Positions 24,401 through 32,268 of a DNA stretch of 33,348 bases are shown here, piece after piece. The DNA lies in contig CALEPU010000210.1 in NCBI GenBank assembly GCA_937913075.1, forward strand, positions 1 to 33,348. The letters are read 5' to 3'. The stretch's first letter is position 1. Every line of letters begins with the position of its first letter. This stretch comes from an uncultured Clostridia bacterium (GTDB lineage: Bacteria > Bacillota > Clostridia > Christensenellales > CAG-138). Below the pieces are notes generated by a model. That model saw nothing but the letters and a program-made list of their open reading frames with translations. It searched no databases and was not told the DNA's origin. Made by a program: the position numbers and the translations under genes.

Positions 24401-24964
24401 GTCGGCTATGAGCTTTACTGCAAGCTCATTGGCAACGCCATAAAGGAGGCTAAGAACGAGCCGATCGTTCCCGAGCTCGACGCCGTTATGGAAATACCGC
24501 TCGACGCGCACATACCGCCAAAGTACATCCCAAGAGAGCAGGGCCGCATTGCGATGTACAAGCGAATCGCTGCTATCACCGACCTCGATACGCTGCGCGA
24601 CGTGGAGGATGAGCTTATCGACCGCTATGGCGATATACCCAAGCCCGTTATGAATTTGCTTGAAATATCGCTCTACAAGGCAAGGGCTGAGGCATTGGGG
24701 CTTGCAGCAGTCTCGGTCAAAGCCGAGGAAGCGAAGCTTACCTTCGCGCCTGAGGCCAAGCTCGATCCTGCGGCGTTCATGCAGGCTGTCGCCTCAACAG
24801 AGGGCGCGCAGGTGCTGACGAAAAAGTCCGGCTCCGGCGATAGCGGCGTAACGACTCTGCTTTTGATAAAGCGCAGGCACAGAACGCAGGAGGCTATGTT
24901 TGAAGCCGCAAAGGAAGCTATCGACCTTTTGCTTTCGTGCGTGAAGAGACACGAGGAGATCTGA
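21482..24964 (+). CDS. mfd: Transcription-repair coupling factor
   Basis: 1,160 residues, the normal length for Mfd. Mfd removes RNA polymerase stalled at DNA damage and recruits UvrA. The N-terminal UvrB-like module is followed by the RNA-polymerase-interacting domain ('ELEVGDLIVHEAHGIGRFTG') and the helicase motor: DVGYGKTEV (Walker A, near residue 635), DEEQRFGV (about 733), SATPIPRTLHMSL, 'ESGLDITNVNTMIV', and 'QLRGRVGRG'. The TRCF C-terminal domain closes it. AGCGGAGG stands 6 bases before ATG 21482. It probably belongs to the ttcA-ctpA-mfd-cyuA run of same-strand genes. Confidence 0.97.
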   Translation: MSTKNVLEILHNSGEYMRLIEALRHGEGALSVFGLGEAQRLHTVSALYSDMEGALMLVAPSAAAANRVHEELSQYCEDALLFPPRELPLAVQHYTESPATAAQRLTCMERLISGGKVLIVTCIEALMQRMAPPELITDATHTVRVGMRIQPDALLKKFIDAGYVREELCEGRGQVTKRGAYIDIYPLTAKNPVRIEFFDDEIDTLREFDPITQRSIENIDFAVIPPATELPLTQELKRRGIAALRDKPRYAEETEMLRAGGTPDNALMLLPVFCREEISLCDYLEKDAVIVIDEPSRAEESGKLVFNEFLSGLSSVLAEGSGHEKQEGLVHSALDTITRLDTTRTVMLFSLTRSYGLIRSKGLFKFETRPVSRYMGRIELLRDDVALWRQKGYTVLLYAGQHARRLHDSLSDLDTELAYAESLDRAFVPRECIIIGESIPRGFEYPELKLAAVSEYEIYGTETRAKAHPAKKRAALAFTELEVGDLIVHEAHGIGRFTGVKTLTVDGRSRDYIELAYLAGDKLFIPTDQLDRVQKYIGGDEGKTKLSKLGSGEWQRTVARSRESARKLAFDLVALYGQRSRIKGHAFSKDTPWQTRLEASFPHTETADQLTSIAEIKADMESTRIMDRLLCGDVGYGKTEVALRAAFKCAMDGKQCAVLVPTTILAQQHYNTFSSRFAGFPVNVELLSRFRTEHEAALIKERLKKGDIDVIIGTHSLLAKSVKFHDLGLLIIDEEQRFGVNHKEQIKELKRTVDVLTLSATPIPRTLHMSLAGIRDMSVIETPPEARYPVQTIVCEYNEAMVREAILKETARGGQVYFVYNIVKTMELFAGKLSELVPEARVAYAHGQMSERQLERTMLDFMEGKYDVLLCSTIIESGLDITNVNTMIVYDADKMGLSQLYQLRGRVGRGARLGYAYLTFRHDKVLTEIADKRLTAIREFTQFGAGFKIAMRDLEIRGAGDVLGAEQSGHMAEVGYELYCKLIGNAIKEAKNEPIVPELDAVMEIPLDAHIPPKYIPREQGRIAMYKRIAAITDLDTLRDVEDELIDRYGDIPKPVMNLLEISLYKARAEALGLAAVSVKAEEAKLTFAPEAKLDPAAFMQAVASTEGAQVLTKKSGSGDSGVTTLLLIKRRHRTQEAMFEAAKEAIDLLLSCVKRHEEI

Positions 24965-24994
24965 ATAGTCATTAGGAGATCTAACGGAGGAAAA

Positions 24995-26317
24995 ATGTAC
25001 GAAGAACTTATAAACGCTGTCAGGAACGATCTTATCCCCTCGCTCGGCGTGACCGAGCCGGGAAGCATCGCCTTTGCCGCCGCTTCCGCAGCGCGCGCTT
25101 TGGGCGGCAGAGTAACGCGGGTGAAGGTGCGGCTCAATTCCTGCATTTACAAGAACTCGTTTACCTGCGCCGTGCCCGGAACGGACGGAATGGGCTGTGC
25201 CTTGGCGGCGGCTTTGGGCGCTGTTTGCGGCGACCCATCAAAAAAGCTGATGTCGACGGAAGGCGCGACGAACGCGGATATTGCGGAGGCAAAGCGGCTT
25301 GTAGAAGCAGGGGCTGCGACCGCGGAGCTTATCGGTATCTCCCCTGATATACTTATAGAGGCGGAAGTCGAGACCGAGAACGGAACGGCGAAGGCTGTTG
25401 TCGCCGGCAGGCACGACAGGCTTGTGAAGCTGACGGTAAACGGGCAGGAAATACCGATGGCAGATGTCGAATCCTCGGCAGAAGCCTACGAGGTAAAGGT
25501 ATCCTCATATTCCCTCTCGGAGCTTCTTAACTGCGTCGAGGGCGCCGAAGGGCTTGAATTCCTTTCCGACGCAGTTAAGATGAACATGGCGTTGTATGAC
25601 GAGGGCAAAAAGCAGGGGCTCTTGGCGCTCACCGGCGCAAGATTTATCACGGACGAGCCATGTCCTTCCGCAGAGAAATTTGCGGAGCTTCTGACCTGCG
25701 GCGCGATAGAGGCGCGGGTACGCGGGGCTTCGGCGCCCGCTATGGCGATAACGGGCAGCGGCAGTCACGGGATACTCTGCACGCTGCCGGTATTTGCGGC
25801 ATATGTCTTTTCGGGCGTAAAGACCGAGCGGGATCTGCACGACGATGAGCCGACCCTTCGCCGCGCACTATTGCTCTCCTGTCTTATAACAAAGTACATA
25901 AAGGAGCTTTCGGGGCTTTTATCCACTGCCTGCGGGTGCGTGCTCGCGGGAGGCACCGGCGCGGCTTTGGGGATAACCTATGTTTTGAGCAAGCGCCTCT
26001 TCCCCGCCGCTTCGAGGCATGAGCTTATTGAGCGGCTTACGAATGCGCTGAGCTCAATGGCGGCTTCCGTCACGGGTATGATATGCCACGGCGGAAACAC
26101 GGGCTGCTCGTTAAAGGCTGCTGTCGGCGTCAATATGGCGTTCAGCGCGGCAGAAATGGCGCTTGCGGGGCAAGGAGCCGAGAGCGTGCACGGTATACTG
26201 GGACACACACCTGAGGAGACCATGCGAAACATGGGGCGCGTGGCGGCGGATATGCTGCCCTTGGAAAGCACCATAGTCGATATAATGAATTGTAAAGCGA
26301 AGCAAAAGCTGATATAA
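24995..26317 (+). CDS. cyuA: Cysteine desulfidase / serine dehydratase alpha family (CyuA-like)
   Basis: 440 residues, of the UPF0597 family that includes E. coli YhaM/CyuA, an iron-sulfur enzyme converting L-cysteine to pyruvate, ammonia and sulfide. Marks are 'LGVTEPGSIAFAAA' near the N-terminus, C50 in LNSCIYKN, 'GSGSHGILCTLPV' in the middle, 'ACGCVLAGGTGAALG', and the C-terminal 'GMICHGGNTGCSLK'. These cysteines are the expected cluster ligands. The start is ATG 24995 with CGGAGG 5 bases upstream. It stops with TAA followed at once by TAG. The downstream aldo/keto reductase starts 34 bases later with a good binding site, so both were in one operon before the contig break. Confidence 0.88.
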   Translation: MYEELINAVRNDLIPSLGVTEPGSIAFAAASAARALGGRVTRVKVRLNSCIYKNSFTCAVPGTDGMGCALAAALGAVCGDPSKKLMSTEGATNADIAEAKRLVEAGAATAELIGISPDILIEAEVETENGTAKAVVAGRHDRLVKLTVNGQEIPMADVESSAEAYEVKVSSYSLSELLNCVEGAEGLEFLSDAVKMNMALYDEGKKQGLLALTGARFITDEPCPSAEKFAELLTCGAIEARVRGASAPAMAITGSGSHGILCTLPVFAAYVFSGVKTERDLHDDEPTLRRALLLSCLITKYIKELSGLLSTACGCVLAGGTGAALGITYVLSKRLFPAASRHELIERLTNALSSMAASVTGMICHGGNTGCSLKAAVGVNMAFSAAEMALAGQGAESVHGILGHTPEETMRNMGRVAADMLPLESTIVDIMNCKAKQKLI

Positions 26318-26351
26318 TAGCGTCAGCGAAACCAAAAATACGGAGGCGCGT

Positions 26352-28256
26352 ATGGAATACATTGATTTTGGAAGCACCGGTATGAGGGTATCGAGAGTAG
26401 GCTTCGGCGGGATACCCATTCAGAGGATAGATGAGGAAGGCACTGCCGTTCTTATTGAGAAGCTTTTAGCCTGCGGCGTCAATTATATCGACACCGCAAG
26501 AGGCTACACAGTCAGCGAGGAATACATCGGGTACGCCATAGAAAAGCTCGGCTGCCGCAGCAAGCTTTATCTTGCTACAAAAAGCATGGCGGCTGACAAG
26601 GCTGGCATGGAGGCTGATATCGCGCGCAGCATGAAAAACCTGCGCACCGATTATATAGACCTCTATCAGCTCCACAATCCCGGAATGGCAAAGCTCGACA
26701 CGATACTTGCGGAAGGCGGAGCCTTTGAAGAGCTGATTGAAGCAAAGGCGGCAAAAACTAGCGTGAATGATTTGAAATTACTTTTCATTGTTTTTTTTAT
26801 TTGCATTTTTATCCTGCTAATGCAATTTGTATGGATGCACATTAAAGATTTGGTGGGAAAAGGTGTAGAAATAAAAGTTTTGGCAGAGTTTTTCGTTTAT
26901 GCGGTAGCCTCTGTTGTGCCTCTTGCTCTGCCACTCGCAATCTTGCTTGCTTCGCTAATCTCGTTCGGCAATCTTGGTGAGAAATTCGAACTCACGGCGA
27001 TGAAATCAGCGGGTATATCTCTCTTTCGAATAATGCAGCCTTTGACTATCGCTGTTGTAGTCATTTCTCTCGGGGCGTTTTATTTTTCCAATAATGTTCT
27101 TCCCACGTCTCAGGTTAAGCTGTGGGCTTTGATTTTCTCATTGCGTCAGAAATCACCGGAGATGGAGATACCGGAGGGTGAGTTTTACGACGGGATACCG
27201 GGATATAATATCTATGTCCGGCACAAAGATCATAAGACCGCCATGCTCTATGATATGATGATCTATGACTATTCGCACGGATTTCAGAACGCTAAAGTAA
27301 TGGTCGCTGATTCGGGCAAGATATATTTCACGGAAGATAAACATTATTTGCTTTTGAATCTGTATAGCGGCGAGTCGTTTGAGAATTTGGATGTGCAGCA
27401 GCAGAAGGCGACGAAGACGAAGGATAAGATACCCTATCGCAGGGAGTCGTTTTCGGAAAAGCAGATGCTGATTGATTTCTCTACTGAGTTCAATCGTTAT
27501 GACGAGTCGGTATTGCAAGATCAGCATGTGTCAAAAAATGTGGTAGAGTTGGTGGAATCGATAGATTCGGTAAATGTGTTGGCGCATATTCGCAGTGGCG
27601 AGCAGAGTGCTCAGATGGTGAAGGACAGATATTTCGGCAGGGAGAGAAAGGCGGGGCAGCAAGTGGTAGAGGCAAGTGAGATAGACAAGCAAGTTCAAAA
27701 CGGATACAAGTTCAGCAGTGTTGACAGTATGTATGCGGCATTGACTTCGACGCAAAAGGAGAAGGCTCTTCAGACTGCTATCGATAAGGCAAAGGCGATG
27801 CAGGATCAGTTTGAGTATAATGCCATTATGCTTGACGAATATAAGCGTTATGTGAGAAAGCACGAAATAGAGTTGCACCGCAAATTCACTTTGGCTTTTG
27901 CGTGCCTCATTTTCTTCTTTATCGGTGCCCCTCTCGGTGCCATTATCCGCAAGGGCGGACTCGGAGCACCGGTGGTTATCAGTGTGATAATGTTTATTAT
28001 CTATTATATCATTGATAATACGGGATATAAGATGGCGCGAGAGGCTTTATGGCCGACATGGGCAGGTATGTGGCTGTCATCGTTTGTGTTGCTGCCAATA
28101 GGCATTTTCCTGACATATAAGGCCGCTGCGGATTCCGCTCTATTCAATCCGGAAGCATGGATCAAGGTATGGGACAAAATCAAAACAGGAGTACGGAATT
28201 CACGGAACAATATATTTAGAGAACGTAAGTTACAGAAAAATAATAATTCAAAATGA
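26352..28256 (+). CDS. Chimeric ORF: aldo/keto reductase N-terminus joined to an LptF/LptG permease
   Basis: 634 codons that do not look like one natural protein. Residues 1 to about 134 are the start of an aldo/keto reductase with the catalytic D47, Y52, K77 and H108, stopping just before the usual continuation of the barrel. From about residue 138 the sequence is a Bacteroidetes YjgP/YjgQ permease that lacks roughly its first 20 residues. It has membrane helices at about 142-160 and 178-200, the 'FGEKFELTAMKSAGISL'-like signature at about 207-222 and four C-terminal helices. Family members pull lipopolysaccharide from the inner membrane. The upstream part has GGAGG before ATG 26352 and GC-rich codons; the downstream part is AT-richer and overlaps ribBA by ATGA. 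A join of two genomes is the likely cause. Confidence 0.85.
   Translation: MEYIDFGSTGMRVSRVGFGGIPIQRIDEEGTAVLIEKLLACGVNYIDTARGYTVSEEYIGYAIEKLGCRSKLYLATKSMAADKAGMEADIARSMKNLRTDYIDLYQLHNPGMAKLDTILAEGGAFEELIEAKAAKTSVNDLKLLFIVFFICIFILLMQFVWMHIKDLVGKGVEIKVLAEFFVYAVASVVPLALPLAILLASLISFGNLGEKFELTAMKSAGISLFRIMQPLTIAVVVISLGAFYFSNNVLPTSQVKLWALIFSLRQKSPEMEIPEGEFYDGIPGYNIYVRHKDHKTAMLYDMMIYDYSHGFQNAKVMVADSGKIYFTEDKHYLLLNLYSGESFENLDVQQQKATKTKDKIPYRRESFSEKQMLIDFSTEFNRYDESVLQDQHVSKNVVELVESIDSVNVLAHIRSGEQSAQMVKDRYFGRERKAGQQVVEASEIDKQVQNGYKFSSVDSMYAALTSTQKEKALQTAIDKAKAMQDQFEYNAIMLDEYKRYVRKHEIELHRKFTLAFACLIFFFIGAPLGAIIRKGGLGAPVVISVIMFIIYYIIDNTGYKMAREALWPTWAGMWLSSFVLLPIGIFLTYKAAADSALFNPEAWIKVWDKIKTGVRNSRNNIFRERKLQKNNNSK
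26748..26775. other. Junction between Firmicute and Bacteroidales sequence
   Basis: Left of here the reading is aldo/keto reductase ('FEELIEAKAAK') in GC-rich DNA. Right of here it is the first membrane helix of an LptF/G permease in AT-richer DNA. Codon choice, ribosome binding sites and promoter type change across the same point. No insertion sequence, tRNA or direct repeat marks the site. Confidence 0.8.
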
Positions 28257-29488
28257 ATACAATAGAAGAGGCTGTTGCCGACATTAGAGACGGTAAATTC
28301 GTAATTGTTGTGGACGATGAGGATAGGGAGAATGAAGGTGATTTCATTATTGCCGCTGAGCATATCACGCCCGACAAGGTCAATTTTATGCTCAAGTATG
28401 GTAGGGGTGTTCTTTGTGCACCAATAACGGAAGAGCGTTGTGCAGAACTTGGTCTTATTCATCAGGTTCAGCAGAATACATCCATGCTTGGTACGCCGTT
28501 TACCATAACGGTTGATTATCTGCCGGGCTGTACGACCGGCGTATCTGCCCACGATAGGGCAACTACTATTCGCGCCCTTGCTGACCCGCAGTCCAAACCT
28601 CAGGATTTCGGCAGACCCGGACATATCAATCCTCTCTATGCCAAATCTAACGGCGTGTTGCAGCGAGCCGGACACACGGAAGCTGCTATTGACCTGTGTA
28701 AGTTGGCAGGTCTGACACCTGCTGCCGCGCTTATCGAGATTATGAATGAAGACGGCACGATGGCGCGGATGGCACAGTTAGAACAAGTGGCAGCAGAGCA
28801 TCAGTTGAAAGTGATATCCATCAAAGACCTTATTGCCTATAGATTGCAGAGTGTCAGCGGTAATGACTCTGCCACGCCATGCAATGTAGAGCAGGAATTT
28901 TTGGTGGAGAAAGGTGTTACAGTAACTTTGCCGACTCAATATGGCAATTTTATGCTTACTCCTTTCCGGCAACTCTCTAACGGATTAGAGCATATAGCAC
29001 TCGTGAAAGGTGATATAGGTGATAAGCCTGTATTATGCAGAGTACATTCGTCGTGTATGACAGGTGATATATTCGGTTCACTCAGGTGCGAGTGCGGTGA
29101 ACAACTGCACAAGGCAATGCAGATGATCGAAAAAGAAGGCAGAGGTGTTATAGTATATATGAACCAAGAGGGGCGCGGAATAGGGCTGATGAAGAAGATT
29201 GAGGCGTATGCTCTGCAAGAGCAAGGACTTGATACCGTAGAGGCAAATGTCCACCTCGGTTTCGACCCCGATGAAAGAGACTACGGCGTCGGAGCGCAGA
29301 TACTGAAACTGCTCGGCGCAACTAAATTGAGATTGATGACCAATAACCCCGTTAAGCGCGTAGGCTTGGAGTCATACGGCATTCAAATCGTTGAAAATGT
29401 GCCAATCGAAATAGCCCCCAATAAGTATAATAGGCGATATATGCTGACGAAGAAAGAAAAGATGCATCATAATCTGCATCTTGTGTGA
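28253..29488 (+). CDS. ribBA: Bifunctional 3,4-dihydroxy-2-butanone-4-phosphate synthase / GTP cyclohydrolase II
   Basis: 411 residues catalysing both entry reactions of riboflavin synthesis. The N-terminal RibB half shows 'VVDDEDRENEGDFI', 'TGVSAHDRATTIRAL' and 'RAGHTEAAIDL'. The C-terminal RibA half shows the zinc cysteines SSCMTGD and SLRCECGEQ, 'MNQEGRGIGL', 'GFDPDERDYGVGAQIL' and 'LMTNNPVKRVGLESYGI'. Length and order are standard. The ATG at 28253 overlaps the stop of the permease (ATGA), so the two genes are translationally coupled. No Shine-Dalgarno site is needed or seen, as usual in Bacteroidetes. The lptF/G-ribBA pairing is typical of Bacteroidales. Confidence 0.96.
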   Translation: MNTIEEAVADIRDGKFVIVVDDEDRENEGDFIIAAEHITPDKVNFMLKYGRGVLCAPITEERCAELGLIHQVQQNTSMLGTPFTITVDYLPGCTTGVSAHDRATTIRALADPQSKPQDFGRPGHINPLYAKSNGVLQRAGHTEAAIDLCKLAGLTPAAALIEIMNEDGTMARMAQLEQVAAEHQLKVISIKDLIAYRLQSVSGNDSATPCNVEQEFLVEKGVTVTLPTQYGNFMLTPFRQLSNGLEHIALVKGDIGDKPVLCRVHSSCMTGDIFGSLRCECGEQLHKAMQMIEKEGRGVIVYMNQEGRGIGLMKKIEAYALQEQGLDTVEANVHLGFDPDERDYGVGAQILKLLGATKLRLMTNNPVKRVGLESYGIQIVENVPIEIAPNKYNRRYMLTKKEKMHHNLHLV

Positions 29489-29554
29489 GAAAAGCACTTC
29501 GTAAATACGCCGAGAGTAAAACAGAGGGGATAAGGTATTTGTTAAAAGCGAGAG

Positions 29555-30070
29555 ATGAAAATAGGAATAATAGGTCCGGAGTCAGTAGGTAAAACTCGTT
29601 TGTCACAGCAACTTGCGCAGTATTTCAACGGAATCGTTGTGCCTGAGTTCGCAAGAGAGTATGTGGAGCAACTCGGCAGGCCGTACAATTATGAGGATGT
29701 CTGTTATATAGCTGAGCAGAATAAAAACTATTGCTTATCTCAAGATAAGACTGTATTTTTTGATACCGAATTGATTGTAACAAAGGTGTGGCTTGATGAG
29801 GTCTATCACAGAAGACCTTCATGGATAACCGACCCGATCCCCGAAGATTACCAAATGGACGTGTATCTTCTTCTGTATCCTGATATTGAATGGGAACAAG
29901 ATTCGGTTAGAGAAAACGGTGCACAAGAGAGAAGAATGGAATTATTTGAATGTTACAAAAAAGAGGTAGAAGCAACGAAGAAGCCGTTTGCAATAATATG
30001 CGGTCAAGGCGAAACGAGAATGTGGAATGCTCTGTCGGCTATACAAGAATGTGACATTTTGGCACACTGA
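29555..30070 (+). CDS. NadR-like ATPase/kinase domain protein
   Basis: 171 residues with Walker A GPESVGKTRL (7-16) at the N-terminus, 'VPEFAREYVEQLG', 'FFDTELIVTKVW' and 'YLLLYPDIEWEQDSVRENG'. This is the pattern of the nicotinamide-riboside-kinase domain of NadR (AAA_28 type). It would phosphorylate nicotinamide riboside to NMN for NAD salvage. The adenylyltransferase domain of full NadR is absent, so only the kinase step is expected. It starts at ATG 29555, 66 bases after ribBA, in the same direction. Substrate assignment rests on family likeness only. Confidence 0.8.
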   Translation: MKIGIIGPESVGKTRLSQQLAQYFNGIVVPEFAREYVEQLGRPYNYEDVCYIAEQNKNYCLSQDKTVFFDTELIVTKVWLDEVYHRRPSWITDPIPEDYQMDVYLLLYPDIEWEQDSVRENGAQERRMELFECYKKEVEATKKPFAIICGQGETRMWNALSAIQECDILAH

Positions 30071-30116
30071 CGGTAATTGGCAAGAAAATTGTGCGTGCTG
30101 ATGTAGAAACGAGTAC

Positions 30117-30146
30117 GGAAAACGGAAAGTGAGGAAAACGGAAAGT
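30117..30146. repeat. 14-bp direct repeat upstream of grpE
   Basis: GGAAAACGGAAAGT occurs at 30117-30130 and again, unchanged, at 30133-30146, a spacing of 16 bases. It lies 28 bases before the chosen grpE start and could be a regulator site for the heat-shock genes or a simple duplication. Confidence 0.6.
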
Positions 30147-30173
30147 ACGAATTTTTTAGATAAATATAAAATT

Positions 30174-30743
30174 ATGGACGAGATAAAAAACGAAGAGAAT
30201 ACCGCTATGGATGTAGAGCAGGTAGAAACTGAAAAAGTGGAAGAGACCTCAGTTGCAGCCGATGCGGCAGAGGCTACAGAAGAGGAAACTCTCGAAAAGC
30301 AACTTAGTGATGCCAACGTTGAGATTGCTGATTTGAAAGACAAGAATCTCAGAATGATGGCAGAGTTTGATAATTTCCGCAGGCGAACGGCAAAAGAGAA
30401 ACTTGATATTCAGAAGAATGCCGGCGAGCGTATTTTTATTGATATGCTCTCGCTTATTGACGACTTCGAGAGAGCGGAGCAAGCAATGAGAAAGACGGAT
30501 GATATTGATGCCGTGAAACAAGGTGTTGAGCTTATTCATAAGAAGTTTATTACCTTCCTTCAGGATAACGATGTCAAGGAGATAGCCACAGAGGGCGAGT
30601 CGTTTAATACCGACCTGCACGATGCTATCACCACACTAAGCGCAGGTGAAGAAAACAAAGGTAAGATTATCGACTGCACACAAAAAGGTTATACTCTTGG
30701 AGATAAGGTGATACGCTTTGCCAAGGTGGTTGTGGGAGAATAG
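30174..30743 (+). CDS. grpE: Co-chaperone GrpE
   Basis: 189 residues from ATG 30174; a GTG at 30129 would add 15 residues that include basic, non-conserved ones. GrpE is the nucleotide exchange factor of DnaK. An acidic, low-complexity N-terminus (about 1-45) precedes a long dimer-forming helix ('LSDANVEIADLKDKNLRMMAEFDNFRRR'-like stretch, about 47-75), 'MLSLIDDFERA', and the C-terminal beta domain with 'VKEIATEGESFNTDLHDAI' and 'KGYTLGDKVIRFAKVVV'. It is followed after 84 bases by dnaJ. The gap has only a small CGGCT/AGCCG hairpin and AT-rich repeats. Confidence 0.95.
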   Translation: MDEIKNEENTAMDVEQVETEKVEETSVAADAAEATEEETLEKQLSDANVEIADLKDKNLRMMAEFDNFRRRTAKEKLDIQKNAGERIFIDMLSLIDDFERAEQAMRKTDDIDAVKQGVELIHKKFITFLQDNDVKEIATEGESFNTDLHDAITTLSAGEENKGKIIDCTQKGYTLGDKVIRFAKVVVGE

Positions 30744-30827
30744 GTGTAAGTTATGGGTGTTCGGCTATTAAGCCGTGAATTTAATGAGTGATTAAGTTAT
30801 TAGTGATTAGTGATAAGAGATAATATT

Positions 30828-32000
30828 ATGGCTAAGAGAGATTACTATGAGGTGCTTGATGTCGCCAAAACGGCTACGGCAGAAGAGATAAAAAAAGCTT
30901 ATAGGAAAAAAGCTATTCAATATCATCCTGATAAGAACCCCGGCGACAAGGATGCAGAGGAAAAGTTTAAGGAAGCCGCTGAGGCATACGAGGTGCTGAG
31001 CGACCCGCAGAAGCGTGAGCAGTACGATAGATTCGGCTTTGCCGGACTCGGCAGCGCAGGCTATGGGGGACAGCAGATGGATATGTCGGATATCTTTGCT
31101 AAATTCGGTGATTTATTCAGCGATCTGTTAGGTGGCGGCGGAGGAGGAAATTTCCATGTCAATTTCAACGGACAAGAGTTTCAGTTTGGCGGCGGTGGCA
31201 GCAGACGGCAAAGGCGTGGTAGTGACCTGCGGATAAAGGTGAAGGTGACGCTTGAAGAAGTGGCAACCGGAGTTGATAAGAAGGTGAAGGTGAAGAAGAT
31301 GGTTGCTTGCCCGCAATGCCATGGTTCAGGTAGTGCCGACGGACAGACAGAGACCTGCTCAACCTGCAAAGGCTCCGGCAGAATACAACGCACAAGGCAA
31401 GGTATTTTCGGCTTGCAAGTAGTCCAAGAGATGTGTCCTGACTGCGGTGGTGAAGGTAAAAAGATTAAGAATAAATGTCCGCGCTGCAATGGCGAAGGCA
31501 TAGTTCGCGATGAGGAGATAATAACTATCCATATTCCTGCCGGAGTAGCAGAGGGTATGCAACTTACCGTTTCAGGCAAGGGCAATGCTGCGCCGCGTGG
31601 CGGTGTCCCCGGGGACTTGCTCGTGCTGATAGAAGAAGAGGAACATAAAGAACTTATAAGAGACGAATGTAATCTTATCTATAATCTTCTCCTCTCTGTA
31701 CCTACTGCCGCCTTAGGCGGACAAGTGGAGATACCATCGCTGCAAGGGCCGCTGAAGATTAATATACCGGAAGGAACGCAGCCGGGAAAGGTGTTGAGAC
31801 TAAGAGGCAAAGGGCTGCCGCAGATTGACGGATACGGCAGGCAGGTAATGCAAGGTGACTTGCTCGTGAATATAGGGGTTTATATACCTGAAAAATTGTC
31901 GAAGGAGGAGAAGAAGTGGTTTGAAAAATTCTCCGATTCGCCAAACGCTGCACCCGGCTCTGCCAATAAACGCAGTTTCTTCCATAACCTCTTCGGATGA
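30828..32000 (+). CDS. dnaJ: Chaperone DnaJ
   Basis: 390 residues. The J domain (about 1-70) has the HPD motif in YHPDKNPGD that stimulates DnaK. The Gly/Phe-rich region (about 75-130) includes a run of glycines. The zinc domain holds four C-x-x-C-x-G-x-G repeats (CPQCHGSG, CSTCKGSG, CPDCGGEG, CPRCNGEG). The C-terminal substrate-binding domains follow. ATG 30828 (MAKRDYYEVL) is the family start; the ATG six codons upstream is not. grpE-dnaJ is a classical pair. A strong terminator stands 63 bases after the stop. Confidence 0.97.
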   Translation: MAKRDYYEVLDVAKTATAEEIKKAYRKKAIQYHPDKNPGDKDAEEKFKEAAEAYEVLSDPQKREQYDRFGFAGLGSAGYGGQQMDMSDIFAKFGDLFSDLLGGGGGGNFHVNFNGQEFQFGGGGSRRQRRGSDLRIKVKVTLEEVATGVDKKVKVKKMVACPQCHGSGSADGQTETCSTCKGSGRIQRTRQGIFGLQVVQEMCPDCGGEGKKIKNKCPRCNGEGIVRDEEIITIHIPAGVAEGMQLTVSGKGNAAPRGGVPGDLLVLIEEEEHKELIRDECNLIYNLLLSVPTAALGGQVEIPSLQGPLKINIPEGTQPGKVLRLRGKGLPQIDGYGRQVMQGDLLVNIGVYIPEKLSKEEKKWFEKFSDSPNAAPGSANKRSFFHNLFG

Positions 32001-32063
32001 AACTATATGTAAATATCCTGACTTCAAGAAAAATTCAGCATTTTCTCGTAGTTTTAGTTATGT

Positions 32064-32094
32064 GTCTCCGAGTATGTCCATACTCGGAGACTTT
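32064..32094 (+). terminator. Terminator after dnaJ
   Basis: A perfect 13-bp stem (32064-32076 with 32079-32091) has only two bases between the arms, so the real loop is four bases. It is followed by TTT. Its position fits the end of the lptF/G-to-dnaJ transcription run. Confidence 0.75.
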
Positions 32095-32232
32095 GACTAT
32101 CTATGGGGTGGATACTCTGACCGAGTTTACCTTCGAGGAGAACAGAGAGGAGTTCTGCAATGACGCTCTGTATCCGGAGAGGATGATGGGTGAACCTCAA
32201 ATATGAATTTTAATAAGTTTTTGAAAAAAAAC

Positions 32233-32263
32233 TTGTGTAATCAAGAAAATAAAATTATCTTTG
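32233..32263 (+). promoter_or_regulatory. Bacteroidetes-type promoter of the DUF4199 gene
   Basis: TTG (32233-32235), 20 bases, then TATCTTTG (32256-32263) match the Bacteroidetes -33/-7 consensus (TTTG / TAnnTTTG). The start codon follows 5 bases later, so this message is predicted to have almost no leader. Confidence 0.75.
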
Positions 32264-32268
32264 CAAAT

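Noticed and set aside
31997..32206. Small ORF of 69 codons overlapping the dnaJ stop as ATGA
   Set aside because: It runs straight through the strong terminator hairpin at 32064-32091 and matches no family I know. A small Bacteroidales-specific protein cannot be fully excluded.
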